Part shown: piece after piece, positions 25,067 through 38,479 of the stretch
Layout: each line of letters starts with the position of its first letter
Position numbering within the stretch: the first letter of the stretch is position 1
Assembly (NCBI GenBank): GCA_014529385.2
Contig: CM043947.1
Location: 100,613,811-100,677,810 of the forward strand
Source: Adiantum capillus-veneris
Lineage: Eukaryota > Streptophyta > Polypodiopsida > Polypodiales > Pteridaceae
Length of the DNA stretch: 64,000 nucleotides
Direction: 5' to 3'
The notes under the pieces: model-generated
Seen by the model: only the letters and a program-made list of their open reading frames with translations
The model's database searches: none
What the model was told of the DNA's origin: nothing
Made by a program: the position numbers and the translations under genes

Positions 25067-25300
25067 TTGGAATTTGCAAGGGCTTTGAATGTGAAAAACA
25101 CGAAGGTCACTCCAATTTTCACGAGCATGAGACAAAGGTTGCAAGCAGCTAAGAAGGAGTTGCAGACTAATGATGTGGATGCACGGAAGTTAATGGAGCT
25201 CAAAGTCACAATAGACATGAAAGACACCATACAGGCTTTGGGGTTTCCTCATAGTGAAGATGAGCCCATTGATAGTAACATAGACATAGCATGTCAACTG
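25067..25300 (+). CDS. Possible single exon of an unknown gene
   Basis: An open frame with ordinary amino-acid composition (KVTPIFTSMRQRLQAAKKEL, KLMELKVTIDMKDTIQALGF, EDEPIDSNIDIACQ) ends at a good donor site (CTG then GTAAGTGTC at 25,301). I do not recognise the protein and see no matching downstream exon. It could be a captured or relic exon beside the LTR-like repeat. Confidence 0.3.
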
Positions 25301-26149
25301 GTAAGTGTCAGTTTTTTTTTTATATTTGCACTTTATGTCTGGTACGTGTGCTTAGGTAACTCATGCAATAACTTATACTCTTCTAAATGAAAATTTTAAA
25401 ATGTATACACACCATAAAATAAACGAGCTTTCACAACTCACACTACACCAATTTGCTTGCGAGCTACCATTATCTTGTACCTGCAAGAAGTAGATTGTAT
25501 CTCCCAAATCACAACTCCAAAAAGGATAATTTCAAGCCTAAAATATTCTCTGTTGTTAAAAAACAAAACTTTTGAAGACCACAAATTTCATATCTATGCA
25601 CCTCTATGTGCGGAATTGGCTCAAACAGCAAGCTTCCATGGCCTGACTATATGTAGGTAAGGCTAGTTGAGGGCAAAAAGTTGCATGCAAAATGCATAGA
25701 TGAGGCACAAAGACCCAATACCTGCAAAACTATGATATCTGGATGAATTTTTTTTATTTTTGTACACGAGTTTTAGTTATATAGAAGTGACACTTCAAGA
25801 AACTCACTTACGGGCACTCAAGGCAACCAGACAGCTGCCACTAGTCAAGCGACTTGCACTACATGTACATGTGCTTGATAAATAAATTTAAGAAACCCAA
25901 AAAAATAAATCCCACACACCCTTTTGACATTGGACAGCATGCCCATATGTACAAATTTACAAAAAACGGGGTGTTCGAAATGCACTCAACATAGTTTGCC
26001 ACATCCTAGCCTGGATCATTCATTATCAACAGCAGAAAGGAGAACATGTAAACCAAGTTATGGAGCCTTAAATTCATCTTCATAATCAGTCAGACAATCA
26101 TAAAATTATTTATATGAAGACTCACCCTCAACCACAATAATCAACCGTG
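25301..26149. other. Unassigned DNA
   Basis: AT-rich, short frames only, and no terminal repeats or known domains seen. Confidence 0.4.
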
Positions 26150-28940
26150 CAACCACAATCATCAACCTTGCGGCATACTTCTTTAACCTGTATAGCCATT
26201 CACACGTGCTTTATGTGGTGTACCATCCAAGTCAGCAAGCTGATATATGCCATTTGGAAATGTGTTAAAACAAAGAAAGGACCTTGTCATCTGATTTGAA
26301 ACTTCTTTTGAAAAGTATTATCAAGCTTGCTATTGTAACGAAGAACCATGTCACCCTTCTTAATGTCTTTGTCTTTCACCTTCTCATTTGCCTTCGCTTC
26401 ATTGTTCTCAATACATGTTCATAATGCTCAAAAGAAAGCATCTTTTCCAATTGTGCACATTGAAAATACAAAAGCATCGTTTTGAGTGCATTACCAAGCT
26501 CATCACCAAGCTTAGCATCAGCCTCAAAGCTAGTATCTCCACTTCAATAGGAAGCAAATCCTTTTTGTCAAAAACTAGGTGGAAGGGAGAGAAACAAGTA
26601 CCTCATTTGGTGGCAGCCCTGTAAGCCCATAGAGCATAAGATAGCTCTAAATCCCAAGTCTTTACATTATTTTTTGTCATCTTTTTAAGCATCCTTATGA
26701 TCTCTCCATTAAACCATTCATTCATACCATTACATTGGGGATAATAGTGAGTATTAAACCTGTGGCACACATGAAGCTTCTCAAATAGATAATCCACCAA
26801 CTCTCCCCTAAAACCTGGACCCCTGTAAGAGAGTAACTCTAATGGCATTCCAAGATTACATCAGATATCTTCATATACAAATTGTGAAACATATTTTCTT
26901 GTGATTTTTTTAATAGTTTTGGCTTCAGTCCACCTGGATAGATAGTCGATAGATAGTCAACAATAGTAAGTATATAACATTTGCCTCTAGATGTCATAGG
27001 TAGAGGACCTATTGCATCAATACCCCACTTCTCAAAAACATCATGTGTAACAATGGTGCCTCTAACTTCAGATTAGAGAACCCTAGTTGCTATGCTTTGG
27101 CATTCTTCACAAGACCTGCACCAATGATGAACATCACATTGGATGCTTGGCCACACATATCCCTCGTGCAAGATTTTATGGCAAAGTGATTTTTGAAGGA
27201 AACTGACCACCATAAGAACCCTCATGATTCTCCTCTAAAATTTTGTGAATTTTTTCTTTTCATTAGGGAAAATTTGGACCCTCAAAGGGGCCGTATAAGG
27301 AGGTTTGACTTTGCCTCTCTTGTTCAAAGTGGGCAACCCGGTGAAGTACATAAACGCTTTGTCAAAACCCTATCAAGTAACATATCATTGGAAAGATCTT
27401 AGAAAGTAAGTTCTAAATTCCCAAACTCTGACAAATTGGAGTTGATTTGTAGAATTTATGGCCTCCCCATTGAAGCTGAAATGTGGGGAAGATTCCATTT
27501 ATAAGACGGAGTTGTCACATCAAAAAATAGAATCTTTTAAAATATAAAGAATCTAATGGCATGCTATATATCACTGGATAGATCTTGATGAGTACATTCT
27601 AAATCCAAAAGGTCCGACAAGTTTTGATTTCATTTGTAAAAAATCTACCGTTCGCCCGTTTTGGACAAGAGGGAGAAATTCAAAGTCCTTATAGAGCCCA
27701 TTTGAGAGTCCACAATTTCCCTAATGCATGGCATCCTTCTCATCACAAGATTGGCCCCTTTCATATACAAGGCATCACCAATTAGCACATACCTTTTGGT
27801 ACAATGAAGGAAGGCATATTTCTAATATTTATCCAGCTTTGATGGAAGCATACTTGTTTGTAGAGATTCTTCTTCCCTCTCCAAATATTTCCTTACCAAA
27901 TAAAGAGGAGAATTAGCCCTTATCACATATAATTGGCCAATTGAAGCTTGTGTTGCACTATGTGTCTCTTCATTTTTAGACTTTTCCACATGCCTTAAAC
28001 TCCAAGCTTCAAAACGCTTAAGCAAATTCTTCACTTGAAAACACATATTTTTCAGCCTTAGATCCTACTTTGCCACACCCCAAGCACTTGCTTAACCACC
28101 AGAAGAGCATCACCTCTTATCCTCACATGATGGATGCCATGCTCAAGGCAAAGGTGTAGTCCCTTCTCCAAAGTAGCATACTCAGCTTCATTGTTACTTT
28201 CTGTTGTGAGCTCCAAACTCCTTTTGGTTACCAAAGCACCTTGAGGATCATAACACCTCCTGAAGCTTCACCATGAGATTTCATGTAAGAGAATCAAAAA
28301 ACTATAAATAGGAATTGACTATATCAGAAGCTTTTAAGTGTTGCTTCTTCACGGCATCCTCCTTGACAAGAAGAGGGCTTTCTTTATAGGTAAGCAAATA
28401 AGCCAATGTAGCTCTTGTGCTCTCCTCAACAAGAAAAGAGAATTGGAATTTCTATAGCTCCACAATCCACTTCATGAGCCTCTTTGATAAGGTAGGGATA
28501 CTCACCAATTGAGGTAGAAGAGTGTAGCTAGTGAGAATTATAAAAGGTTTGGGAAGAAAGTAGTGCATAAACCTTCTACATGCATAAATTACACTTACCA
28601 TAATGAGATCCACTTATGTATAGCCTCTTTCCACCTCTAATTTCACCCTGCTAGCACAATAGATAGGCTTCATGTAGTAGGAGTTGTTACCTCATTGAAG
28701 AAGCATAGCCCCAATAGCATCATCACCTACTAATGGATTCGCATAACCCAATTAAGAGCTTGCATAGTAGGAAGAGAACCAAGAATATTTTTGATGCCTT
28801 GAAAAACCTCTTCACATTCATCTCTCCATTGTAGAGGATCCAATCTTGCTACTTGATGTAGAAGATAAAGATGCTGAGAAGAAACACCATGAGGAGCACT
28901 TGAAGAAACTCGCATATGGAGTACAACTATTAACCCCAAA
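26150..28940 (-). pseudogene. Ty3/gypsy pol relic (RT thumb, RNase H, integrase)
   Basis: Read on the minus strand: a connection region after reverse transcriptase (PLQWRDECEEVFQGIKNIL, about 28,850); RNase H (TTESNNEAEYATLEKGLHLC and HHVRIRGDALLVVKQV, about 28,220-28,080); a basic stretch FEAWSLRHVEKSKNEETHSA (about 28,000); integrase core (RGPGFRGELVDYLFEKLHVC and NTHYYPQCNGMNEWFNGEII, about 26,830-26,690); and an integrase C-terminal part (FPNGIYQLADLDGTPHKARV, about 26,240). Frames are broken repeatedly and the catalytic palm of the reverse transcriptase is missing, so it is dead. A 460-bp MITE (27,264-27,723) interrupts it. No LTRs were identified. Confidence 0.78.
27264..27723. mobile_element. 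460-bp MITE of the TAGGG family
   Basis: The ends are TAGGGAAAATTTGGACCCTC and, reverse complemented, TAGGGAAATTGTGGACTCTC, with similarity continuing for about 60 bp. AT flanks both sides (27,262-63 and 27,724-25). The termini resemble those of transposons A and B (TAGG start, 2-bp identical flanks). It encodes nothing and was probably mobilised by a transposase of that family. Confidence 0.75.
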
Positions 28941-29159
28941 AAACATGAAGAGTCAGCTTCTGAGAAGGTGGCTTGAAGGAAAATGTGACTTGACTAAACA
29001 ACAACTCAAGGAGGTGAAGAAGGCCAAAATTCTATCTAGAGGGACCTTCCTCCCACTGGGGGAGTCTAATCAATCTCAGTTCTTTAGGGCCCTCAAAGTC
29101 AAGAGAAATCAAGACATCATCCACTTGCTTTCCGATGTAAAAGGACATGAGATTAAGGA

Positions 29160-29268
29160 CCCAGATGAAATAGCTCAAATGATGCTCAACCACTTGCAAC
29201 AGATCATAAGCAACCCGGATGAAATAGCTCAAATGATGCTCAACCACTTGCAACAGATCATAAGCTAG
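29160..29268 (+). repeat. 54-bp tandem duplication in the LINE
   Basis: The unit encodes PDEIAQMMLNHLQQIISN and occurs twice in tandem, in frame, in the LINE linker. Confidence 0.85.
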
Positions 29269-31644
29269 CCGGAGACCCGCTCCCCGAAAGTGGATGGAGC
29301 CAGAGCTACTCTTTTGGAAAAGTGTCAAAAAAATGTTATCACAGTCAGACGCCAACCTCTTGGAGAAGGCATTCTTTGAGGAGGAATTCTCTCTCATGAT
29401 GCAAGCTTTGGGCAAAGAGAAGTCTCCTAGATGGGACGGCATGACTATGGAGTGCTTCAAAGAATTCTAGGATGAGTTTAAGTCCCCAATCACGTGAATG
29501 GAAAACCAAGCCCTAGTCAATGGAGCTCTCAACTTGAGCTTCAAAAGAGGCCTCATCAAACCGATCCCAAAACAAGTCTGCTACTCTTATTTGAAGCATT
29601 GGTGCCCCACTGCTATGATGTCAATTGCATACAAGATAATTATCAAAACTATATCCCTTAGGCTCTCTCCCTTCCTTGACAAGGCCATTACCCCCCACCA
29701 ACATGGATTTATAAAAGGAAAGTCAATTTATGACAACATTCTTGCAACAATGGTTGACATAGAGTTTTCATCTTTCACTAAGCAAGAGTGTGTTCTACTC
29801 CAATTGGATTTATATACAGTGTATGATAGGATCACATGGTTTTTCATCAAAGAGGTCATGAAATGATTGGGCTTTGGGCCACGGATGTGTCGGTTGGTTT
29901 GGGTGCTGGTAGACAATCTGAGCTTTTGTTTAATGAGCGGATTGTGGGGGATTTTGAGGTAAAAAGATCAATCAAGCAAGGATACCCACTAGGTCCTCTA
30001 ATGTTTGTCATTGGATCTCATCCTTTGGTGAAAATGGTTGAAGACAACACTTCAAGAGGGGAGATTCAACAGATATCCTTACCCAATAATGAACAACTGT
30101 TGGCAAATCTATTTGTAGATGATTCCCAACTCTTCCTCAAGTCTTGTCCGCAGGTGATCAGGAAGGCTCTTGAGATTGTGCAAACGTATGCTGTTGAATT
30201 AGGGTCAAAGTGCAATATCAAAAAATCTAGATCGATATACCTCTCAAAAAATGACTCGTCGATCCGACAATGTGGACTGGGAAGATTGTGTCCAAAGGGA
30301 TGATATTTAGACACTTGGGAGCCTCTCTGGGGGTGGATATAACCCACAAGCAAATATTTTCATGGGTGTTGGAAAAGATAAGAAGAAAGTTGCATAGTTG
30401 GGAGTATGAGCTTCTCCTTTCTCAATTAGATTGGAAGTGATCAACTCATTTATACTCCCCTACATAGCATTTAATGCCCCATTGCTTAAGATAGCCAAAT
30501 GCAACAAGAAGGAGTTCTTAAAATCGGTGCAAAGATTCTTTTGGAAAAACAATAATAAAGACTCGCTGACATGGCAATGGGCAAGCTGGGAGTCCATAGC
30601 AAGACCACTAAAGCAAGGCGGTATCGAAATATTCAACCCCAGTATTCATGCAGAGGCCCAGTGTGCCAAGTTTATGGTCGCAATCATGAAGCAAGATCAA
30701 GCCTAGGCTGTTATGACAAAGGCCATGATGGACAATGCCAAACTGCACTCACAAGGTGGCCAATGGAAAGGGCTAGAGCTACATGACAAGCTGCTTGCCC
30801 CTCCGTGGTCTAACCTAAAACTTGGGGGTGTAACGGGTGAGCTATCTTGAAAGCGCAATAGAGCAATGAAGGCATTGGAATGGGGAGAAGTAACTAGATA
30901 TTTTCACAACTTGATGACTCACTGGTCCCTTTGGCTATCTAAGGTGGGAAACATCCTATTGAACCTTGGTTGGAGAGAGGTGGCCAAAACATGACTCCAA
31001 TGCCTGGGCCATTTTTTGAACTACATTAGATGCACGATTGGAAAGGGAAGGACAAAAGTTCCTCCCAATTCCATCTCAATGGGAGTAAAAGATTGCTGGT
31101 AAATAGAGTCTTAGAAGTAATAACGGCTTAACAATTTTTGCCTTTCGATCTGCAAGTCTAAATTTGAATGGAAAGCATGGCGGTGGCCCACAGATAGACA
31201 CTTCCAAAAACCACACACCAAGGATGTGTACAACATCCTCATGGTCTCACTGGATTGGTTCTCCCCCTTGAACAAGCAGTGGGGCAAGCAATAGCTGGAG
31301 GCAAGATGGGCAAAAACTGCAAAGAACATATGGTTCCCACAATGGTAGCTTGGGATGAAGGTCTTTGTATGGAATGAACTATGGGGGGTCTTGATGACTA
31401 GTGTGAATGTCCTACCTAGAGGTATTGGTCCTGCAATGCAAATGAGCAAGTCAGAGCCTCGCCCACCTTTTTAAGGAATGCTCGACGATCTGTGACCTGG
31501 CAAAAGATATGCAAGTGGGTTTAAAAGACATGGATGGTTGGGCTCTTCAAGAATGATATCTTCATCGGTGGGAAGGTGTTAAAGATGCCACCACTACATA
31601 TTTGTACACAAATTATCAGGTTCTATTACTTCAAATGGCCAAGA

Positions 31645-31895
31645 GCTGTTGTCTATTTGAGAACACCCTTAAAATAGCTAGGTTTATGGAGATCATTCAA
31701 GAAAGCAGGGAAGCAATCATAGACAATGGGAAATGGAGGAACTCTCAAGAGTGGAATAAGGTCAAGAATTGTCGTCTATTTGAGAACTCCCTTGAAATAG
31801 CTAGGTTCATGGAGATCATTCAAGAGAGCAAGGAAGCAATTATAGCCAATGGGAAATGGAGGAACTCTGAAGAGTGGAATAAGGTTGTGTCTATC
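31645..31895 (+). repeat. 123-bp tandem duplication in the LINE 3' part
   Basis: GTCTATTTGAGAAC starts copies at 31,651 and 31,774. In frame, each unit of 41 residues contains ARFMEIIQESREAII and KWRNSQEWNKV. Confidence 0.85.
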
Positions 31896-32339
31896 ACAAT
31901 ATCTGAATCACGTGGGTAAGTGTCTACTCCTTGTCCAACCAAGTGTTCTTCTTTTTCCATGGCGTGGGCCCCCCTACTAGCCGATGTAACCATGGTTGCT
32001 GGAAGATTTCATGGCTCAACACGAGCATGACTAGTATTTGTAATTCTTTTAAGTTGTTGATATAATCCACTCATGATTTTGATATTAAAAGAAAAAAATT
32101 AACCATCATGTTTAAGCACTAAAATGAGAAAATTGTATCCTTCCACATGGTAAAGAAAAGATTTAGACAATAAGATAGGCCGTGGTCTAGCGATACACCA
32201 TTTGTGTATGTATAGAGGTAAACATGATCACCAATGGTGCGTGTCTCCTACTCAATGGAGGACAGTGATATAATTGATAACAAGACATCTATTTGCAGCA
32301 ACCATTTCTCAAATGAAAGGAAAGAAGCTACAATTTTGA

Positions 32340-32560
32340 ATGTGGGGTGCATGACAAGCTGCTTGCCCCTCGATGGGCAGGCTTGAAACTTGGGGGTACA
32401 ATGGACGAGCTCGCTCAAACATGCAAGAGAGAAACACATTCCTTAGAACGAGGAGAGCTAACAACGTATTTTCACAATTCGGTAACTCATTGGTCCCCTT
32501 GGCTCTCTAATGCGTGAAGCATCCTTCTGAACCCATTTTGGAGGGAAGTTTCTAGAAAGA
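32340..32560 (+). mobile_element. Second LINE fragment
   Basis: CATGACAAGCTGCTTGCCCC followed by AACTTGGGGGT and TATTTTCACAA...ACTCAYTGGTCCC matches the stretch 30,780-30,990 of the preceding LINE, including its spacing. It is only about 200 bp long. Confidence 0.7.
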
Positions 32561-34633
32561 TCAATAACAAAGGTATTTGATGAGACTGAGCCGATTGCAG
32601 CAACATTAGCTGTGGCAAATTACGAAGAGCACGGTGACATTGTGGTGGAGATTGCGGTGAAGCTGTGAAACTTTCAGCACTGTTTTGCAGAAAAAAAATT
32701 GGATGAGTAAAAGGTCAATTTTTAGCTTGATTCCCATAATACGAATTAGGAACTTCATGGTCTACAACTTTCCATTTGAAAGTTTTTCCAAATTCAGCAC
32801 TGATTTATTTGTACATTTGGCAAATTGCATGCATGTCTAGGGTACACAGCTACAATTTTTTACAGATCTGTTTTGACCTATAAAAACAAATCATCTCATG
32901 CTCATTCTCGCAATTCCCAACCATTTTTTTGACACCTACAACTTTGCAGAAGGAAGTTTCTACAAATTCTAAACGGTTTGAGAGATATGGGCTGACCCAC
33001 TGTAGGTTGTTTGGAAAGTTGAAGACTATGTATGCCTATTGTGGTGACTTTCTACATTCGGAGAGCTTGATGTTTTTCTCTCAGTGAAGAGAGTGTGGGT
33101 TGAGATTTTTAAAAAATTTATGCACATACGTTGAGAACATTTTGTGGATGTATGCACTCTTGTGGATTCTCAGGATTCAAGAGTGGATTCATTACAGGTT
33201 ATGTGCATTGACTTATGCGATTAAGCAGATTTGAAAGTGTGGTGCATGGATTTGTAGAGATTTTTGCAAACATTTTTGGCATGATTGTGAGTTGAATTTT
33301 AAGCTGTTTTGGATACTCATTTGATACACATTTGGTGCAAACTTGATGCTCGTTTGTATTGCCATGTGGATGCACATGATGTGTGATTTTTGGTGGATGA
33401 TATTCTTTGCCTTGCAATGGCATATGTGGGATAATTTTCAGCTATTTTGAGTATCAATTTGTGCCATATTTTAAATCATTTACATCTAGGTTCTTTCCAA
33501 TGTTCTTTACATCAGTGTGGTTGATGCACTGTGTGTTTTGGATTACAGGATTGGTCACCAGGTTTAGGGAGTTGAGACTTTGGGGCAGCTCATGTATGCT
33601 TGAGTGCAGATTTTGTGCATGATTTGCTCATGATTTTGAGCATGTTTATGGCATGTACCGTTAATATGGTTAGATAGCCAAGGTACTGTCGAAACTCTGT
33701 CGGATTTTTCTTGCGCGTTTATTTGTTTATGCGCATGGTTTGCAGTCGTGGTTTGATTGCATTCTGGAACTTAGTGGTTGCTTTGCCATAGTGTTTTGGC
33801 ATTGCATTGTGAGAGTGTTTGCTCAGTGGATTATGTCATTTGACATGTATGTGGTAATCTATTCAAGAAGGAGATTGTTGATGATAGATTTAGTGGTTAC
33901 CCCATAGTGCATAGTCCTCTTGTAAAACCCCTAGAGGGACTGCCTTGGAATGATTCTCCCAACCTCCCTTTATATAGCCCCCTAGGCCTTATTCCCTATC
34001 CACACTAGCAATCAGCCCCTTGGGCGTGGTCCTTGACCATCGGGGTTTATGCCCTTGGCATGACAGACTTCCCCCTTGGAGAAGCCTTTTTATCCTGAAA
34101 AACAAGAGTGGTGATACACTAGTATGTTTCACCGTGGCATCCTTCATCGAATCCAGTTGTTCATTTGACTGGACCATTGTTATGAGGGAGGTTTAGCAAA
34201 ATCATGAATAACGTTTTGATTTTCCACATTGTTGTCCCTTTGCAACCATCTTGGTGTAACCGTGTTATATACAACATAGCGTGTAAACTTCATTTAGAAC
34301 TCACTTAAGTATGCTAAAGGAGTTATCACAACTAAGATGTACCCAAAAGGGTACCTCGTTTCACTTTCCATAATAGTAACCTGCTGACTTAACACATGAG
34401 CCAAGTTGAAGTCTTGGACTTGTTATCTTTTCATATCAATAAACCCCACCATAACTAGGGCTCAAGGGTGAAAACCTGAATTATAGATGAAGAGACTAAA
34501 ACTAGTCGCAAACATGCTTTCACTTATGGTAACAAAACCCCAACTAGAGCAATATATGCTTTCTAATTGAATTTCTTGGTGCTAATGTACGCACTTCACA
34601 TCCTTTAGCACAAGATTACACTTTGTAATCTAC
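32561..34633. other. Unassigned repeat-derived DNA
   Basis: AT-rich, no supported gene. 32,740-32,960 has phrases such as CTACAACTTTGCAGAAG and AAATTCTG that resemble the LARD internal repeats, so part may be a diverged relative. The rest is unassigned. Confidence 0.4.
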
Positions 34634-34870
34634 TTATCCCCTTGGATATAGATAATAGTGAGGTGCGTGGAATTCCCCATGGTTTACAAAAAATCTTCCA
34701 AACGACTGATAAATGGGGATCACAATGTCGTACAATAATCTTGAGGAATCAACAATGGCATGCATAACCATCTTCGTTAACTTGAAAAGATCCACAAGCA
34801 CCCAAACTGAGTCATGACCTCTATTGGTGATTGGTAGATCCAAAAGTAATCTCATAGAGATACTGCACAA
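34634..34870 (-). pseudogene. Ty3/gypsy integrase fragment
   Basis: Minus-strand frame with LLLDLPITNRGHDSVWVLVD and LFKLTKMVMHAIVDS, matching the start of a gypsy integrase core (the DFI-GLP-T-RGHDSIWV-VDRLTK signature), but with altered catalytic positions. It is an isolated fragment. Confidence 0.6.
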
Positions 34871-35361
34871 AGAGTAAAAAATGCTTCATAAGCAACTAAT
34901 TTGATGAATACACCATTCCTAATCAGTCTTTGTTAAAACTAGGGCCCATAACACCTAGTGTGCATGCATTTAGCAAAACAAATCTGAACCTATATTTCCA
35001 TAATCATACTTGCCAATACTTATGGAAAATGTGATGCTCCTAGTACACATTGAAGAGGAGTGTAAATAGTTCTGAAAAGAAACTAAATACTTTCTACTGC
35101 AATCATTTGCAAGCCTTGTTGAAATGTTTGAACCATAATAGAAGGTGAAACATTAGTCACTTCTAGGTACAAGCAATGAAACCTTTTCATTAACAACTCA
35201 TATCCCTACTATATGCATAAACAACCATTTGTTAATGTTGTTTAGCCACTCTTGTACCTTAACAAGTCATTCTGCGTATCAGAACTTTCTGGCCACTGAA
35301 ATTGTTCCTGATATGATGTGCTAAAAATGGTCTAAAAAACAGATTTGACCAGGACCTAGAG
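34871..35361. other. Unassigned DNA between gypsy fragment and LARD2
   Basis: No gene or repeat boundary identified. Confidence 0.4.
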
Positions 35362-35366
35362 ACATC

Positions 35367-37797
35367 TGTTGAGCTTATATGTGAAGCTACTCAATATATG
35401 GCTTCTCTATATAAGGCACCCAGGTCCCCTCTATATATATACATCATCTCATGTGTGTATTCTACACACTTTGAGCTTCTATTTTTGTTTTTGATTTGTC
35501 TGCTAATTGAAAATGATTTTGCAGAAACTATTGGCTAGAGGCACTGGAATAGATGTGGTCTACAACTTTGTAGAAGAAAGTATTTTCAAATTCTGCACCG
35601 ATTTTGAGTTCTCGTTCGCGGACTGCGTACATACGTGAAAAGCAACTTTTTTTGTTTTATGTTTTTGAATTTTCTCTTAATTGAAAACGATTTTGCAGAA
35701 ACTACCTCGAGGCACTGGAATCGATATGGTCTACAACTTTGTAGAAGAAAGTGTTTTCAAATTTTGGGCCGATTTTGACTGCTTACATGCTTGAAAAGCA
35801 ACTTCGCTTATTGTTTTTTATTTTTCTCATGATTGAAAACGATTTTGCAGAAACTAGCCATCATTGGGATCGGAATCGATGTTGTCTACAACTTTGCAGA
35901 GAATTTTTTTCCAAATTCTGCACCAATTTTGAGTTAACATTGGCGGACTGCAAACAGCCCGCGAAGGCACTAAAATCGATGTGGTCTATAACTTTGCAGA
36001 AGAATTATTTTTTTTCAAATTCTGCACTGATTTTGAGTTATTGTTGGAGGACTGCGTACATGCATAAAAAGCAACTTTTGTTTTTTATTTTTTTTATTTT
36101 TCTCCTAATTGAGAACGATTTTGCAGAAACTATCGCTTGAGCCATCGGAAGCGATGTGGTCTACAACTTTGCAGAATAAAGTTTCTCTAAATTCTGCACC
36201 GATTTGTTTGAAAAGCAAAATTTTACTTTTTTCTTTTGATTTTCCTCATAATTAAAAACTTCTCAATTATATTTTTTCTTCATCAATCATATATTTGTTA
36301 TTGACGTAACTTTGCTGCAGAAGCCAATTACATATCGTTTCCGATTCAGTCGAGCCGTTGATGATCGTCCAAATTCTATCGAGCTACTGTTGGTACATGA
36401 TCTTTTGTTATATGATATACTCTTTCATTGATTCTCATATAATTATTCTTCTAGAGATATAGTTTCGTCGTTTTATTGATAATTTCTCGTTGATATAATA
36501 GTGATTTTGATGGTACCATGATGATGTTTTGTTAGTACTTTGGTCATGGTGATTTTCGTTGATACCATGATGATATTTCATTGATACCATGGTTATTCTC
36601 GGTGTTGCCATGATGATATTTCGTTGATACCATGGTTATTCTCGGTGATGCCATGATGATATTTCGTTGATTCCATGGTGATTTTCGTTGATACCATGAT
36701 GATGTTTTGTTGATACCATAGTTATTCTCGGTGATACCATGATGTTGTTTCGTTGATACCATGGTTATTCTCGGTGATGCCATGATGTTGTTTCGTTGAT
36801 ACAATGATTATTCTTGGTGATATCATGATGTTGTTTCGTTGATACCATGGTTATTCTTGGTGATACCATGATGTTGTTTCGTTGATACAATGATTATTCT
36901 ATGATGCTTTTCGTTGATACCATGATATTTTATTCATTTTTATTGATATAATGATGATATTTTGTTAATACTTTGATGATACTCATTAATATCACTACGT
37001 TGATAAATGTCGTTTTATGTAGTATATACACATGTCATTTGCATCACGTATCATGCATCTTGTACTTTTTATGTTCATACTTTATGTCCACATATGTTGT
37101 CGTGCGTATATATGTCGTCAAAAGAGTGGCGTCGCGAACCATCTCTTATGGCATTGTGAACGTAATTATTTCACTAACGATGCTAATAATTTTCATGACT
37201 ATGTTTTTTGAGTCTATGATCTATGTGGGATTGATCAAAGAATTTATTTCATGAAGACAAACTTGGTGACAATAAAAGATTTATGAAGACATGTTTCGTG
37301 ATGCCATATTGATGACAACATGAAGATATGTTTGGTGATGCGATAGTGATGACAAGCTACACAGCAGATTCACAGAGACACTTCTGATTACGAGCTAATC
37401 GGTAGCCTTTACACCTCTTTATTGAACCTTTGTATTCATTATTGTATTTGATAGGATAGGAGTAATATAACTCCTCATAAAACATTCATTGTAACAGGAG
37501 TGATGTAGCTTCTCATAAAATATTCATTGTAAAAGGAGTGATGTAGCTCCTCATGAATATTTTTATATTCAATGATTTTTATAATATAACGGTGGTTGTA
37601 TATAGAGCTGTGAGTTTTTCCCTTGATTCCCCAAGGGTTTTTTCATCCACAGCTAGGGACCCTTATTTGAGCGGGGGTGTTGAGCTTATATATGAAGCTA
37701 CTCAATATATGGCTTCTCTATATATGGCACCCAGGTCCCCTCTATATATACATCATCTCATGTGTGTATTCTACACACTTTGGGGTTCTATTTTTGT

Positions 37798-37848
<51 letters not shown>

Positions 37849-37849
37849 A
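35367..37849 (+). mobile_element. LARD2: second member of the non-coding LTR family
   Basis: The left LTR starts TGTTGAGCTTATATGTGAAG at 35,367 and breaks off after about 120 bp, running straight into the internal repeat; its CT tract and primer binding site are deleted. The right LTR (37,678-37,849) is complete. ACATC precedes the left end (35,362-35,366) and follows the right end (37,850-37,854), a perfect target duplication. The interior has the same tandem units as LARD1 (about 170 bp, 35,520-36,230; 43 bp, 36,490-36,900) and the same polypurine tract. No coding capacity. Confidence 0.87.
37678..37849 (+). repeat. LARD2 right LTR
   Basis: 172 bp, TGTTGAG to CAACA, preceded by GAGCGGGGG and followed by the ACATC target duplication. 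Confidence 0.85.
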
Positions 37850-37869
37850 ACATCGCCGCGATGCATAAT

Positions 37870-38154
37870 TGTTGGACGGGAGCGACTCACACACCCATGA
37901 AGTGCATGCAAACACTACCTAGATCAACATAATTTCAATCGAGGACACAGATGACACGATAGGCACACAGAGGAAATCTCTTTAGCTTGTCAGGCTGAGA
38001 CCATCCTACACATAGAACACTCTGGAAGTCCAACTAAACCACAATCAAGAACCTCACTGCTCTCAACTACACCACCTAGCCACATACACACATACGGAAG
38101 GTAACTCACCTAATCATGACAGATTCATACGAAACTTAAGGAACACCATCCCAT
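37870..38154 (-). repeat. G1 left LTR, outer part
   Basis: Matches 58,775-59,055. The LTR sequence stops at the left end of transposon B and resumes at 47,678. Confidence 0.9.
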
Positions 38155-38183
38155 TAGGGGAATTTTGAGGTCACTTTTGTGCC
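38155..38183 (+). repeat. Transposon B left terminal inverted repeat
   Basis: 29 bp starting TAGGGGAATTTTGAGGTCA; 28 match the reverse complement of 47,649-47,677. A weaker match (GTAGAGAGAG) continues inside. Confidence 0.92.
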
Positions 38184-38479
38184 CTGTAAGAATATGTAGA
38201 GAGAGAATATATACTTTATTTAAAAAATAGTGAAATGTTTGTAAAAAGGTGAGTTTGCGTCCTTTTTACCTCCACCGAAACATGTCATTGTCAAATCTTT
38301 CTAGGATCTTTCGTATTCTAAAAAATACTCCCTCCAAAACTAATGAAAACGTCAGTTCTGGCCCAAAATTCAAAATTTCCAAAAGCTGAAACAAACCTTT
38401 TCTGTGTCGTCTTCTTCCTCGTATCTGCACAGCTTTTTTCTATAGTACTATCTCTGACAAATACTGCTAACAGACTTCC
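38184..38479. other. Transposon B left subterminal region
   Basis: Non-coding, AT-rich; probable promoter and 5' UTR of the transposase gene. Confidence 0.5.

Larger units (their letters stand above)
28846..32090 (+). pseudogene. LINE (non-LTR) retrotransposon, 5'-truncated and broken
   Basis: In order on the plus strand: the linker before the polymerase (LGESNQSQFFRALKVKRNQD, 28,846-29,268); reverse transcriptase fingers and palm (KHWCPTAMMSIAYKIIIKTI, PHQHGFIKGKSIYDNILATM, 29,498-29,866); palm with KRSIKQGYPLGPLMF and LFVDDSQLFLK, the variant of the FADD catalytic box (29,836-30,303); thumb (FLKSVQRFFWKNNNKDSLTW, 30,431-30,706); and a degraded C-terminal zinc-finger region near 31,300-31,560. 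The 3' end near 32,090 is AAAAGAAAAAAA. There is no endonuclease domain in the window. Many stops and shifts make it inactive. Confidence 0.8.
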
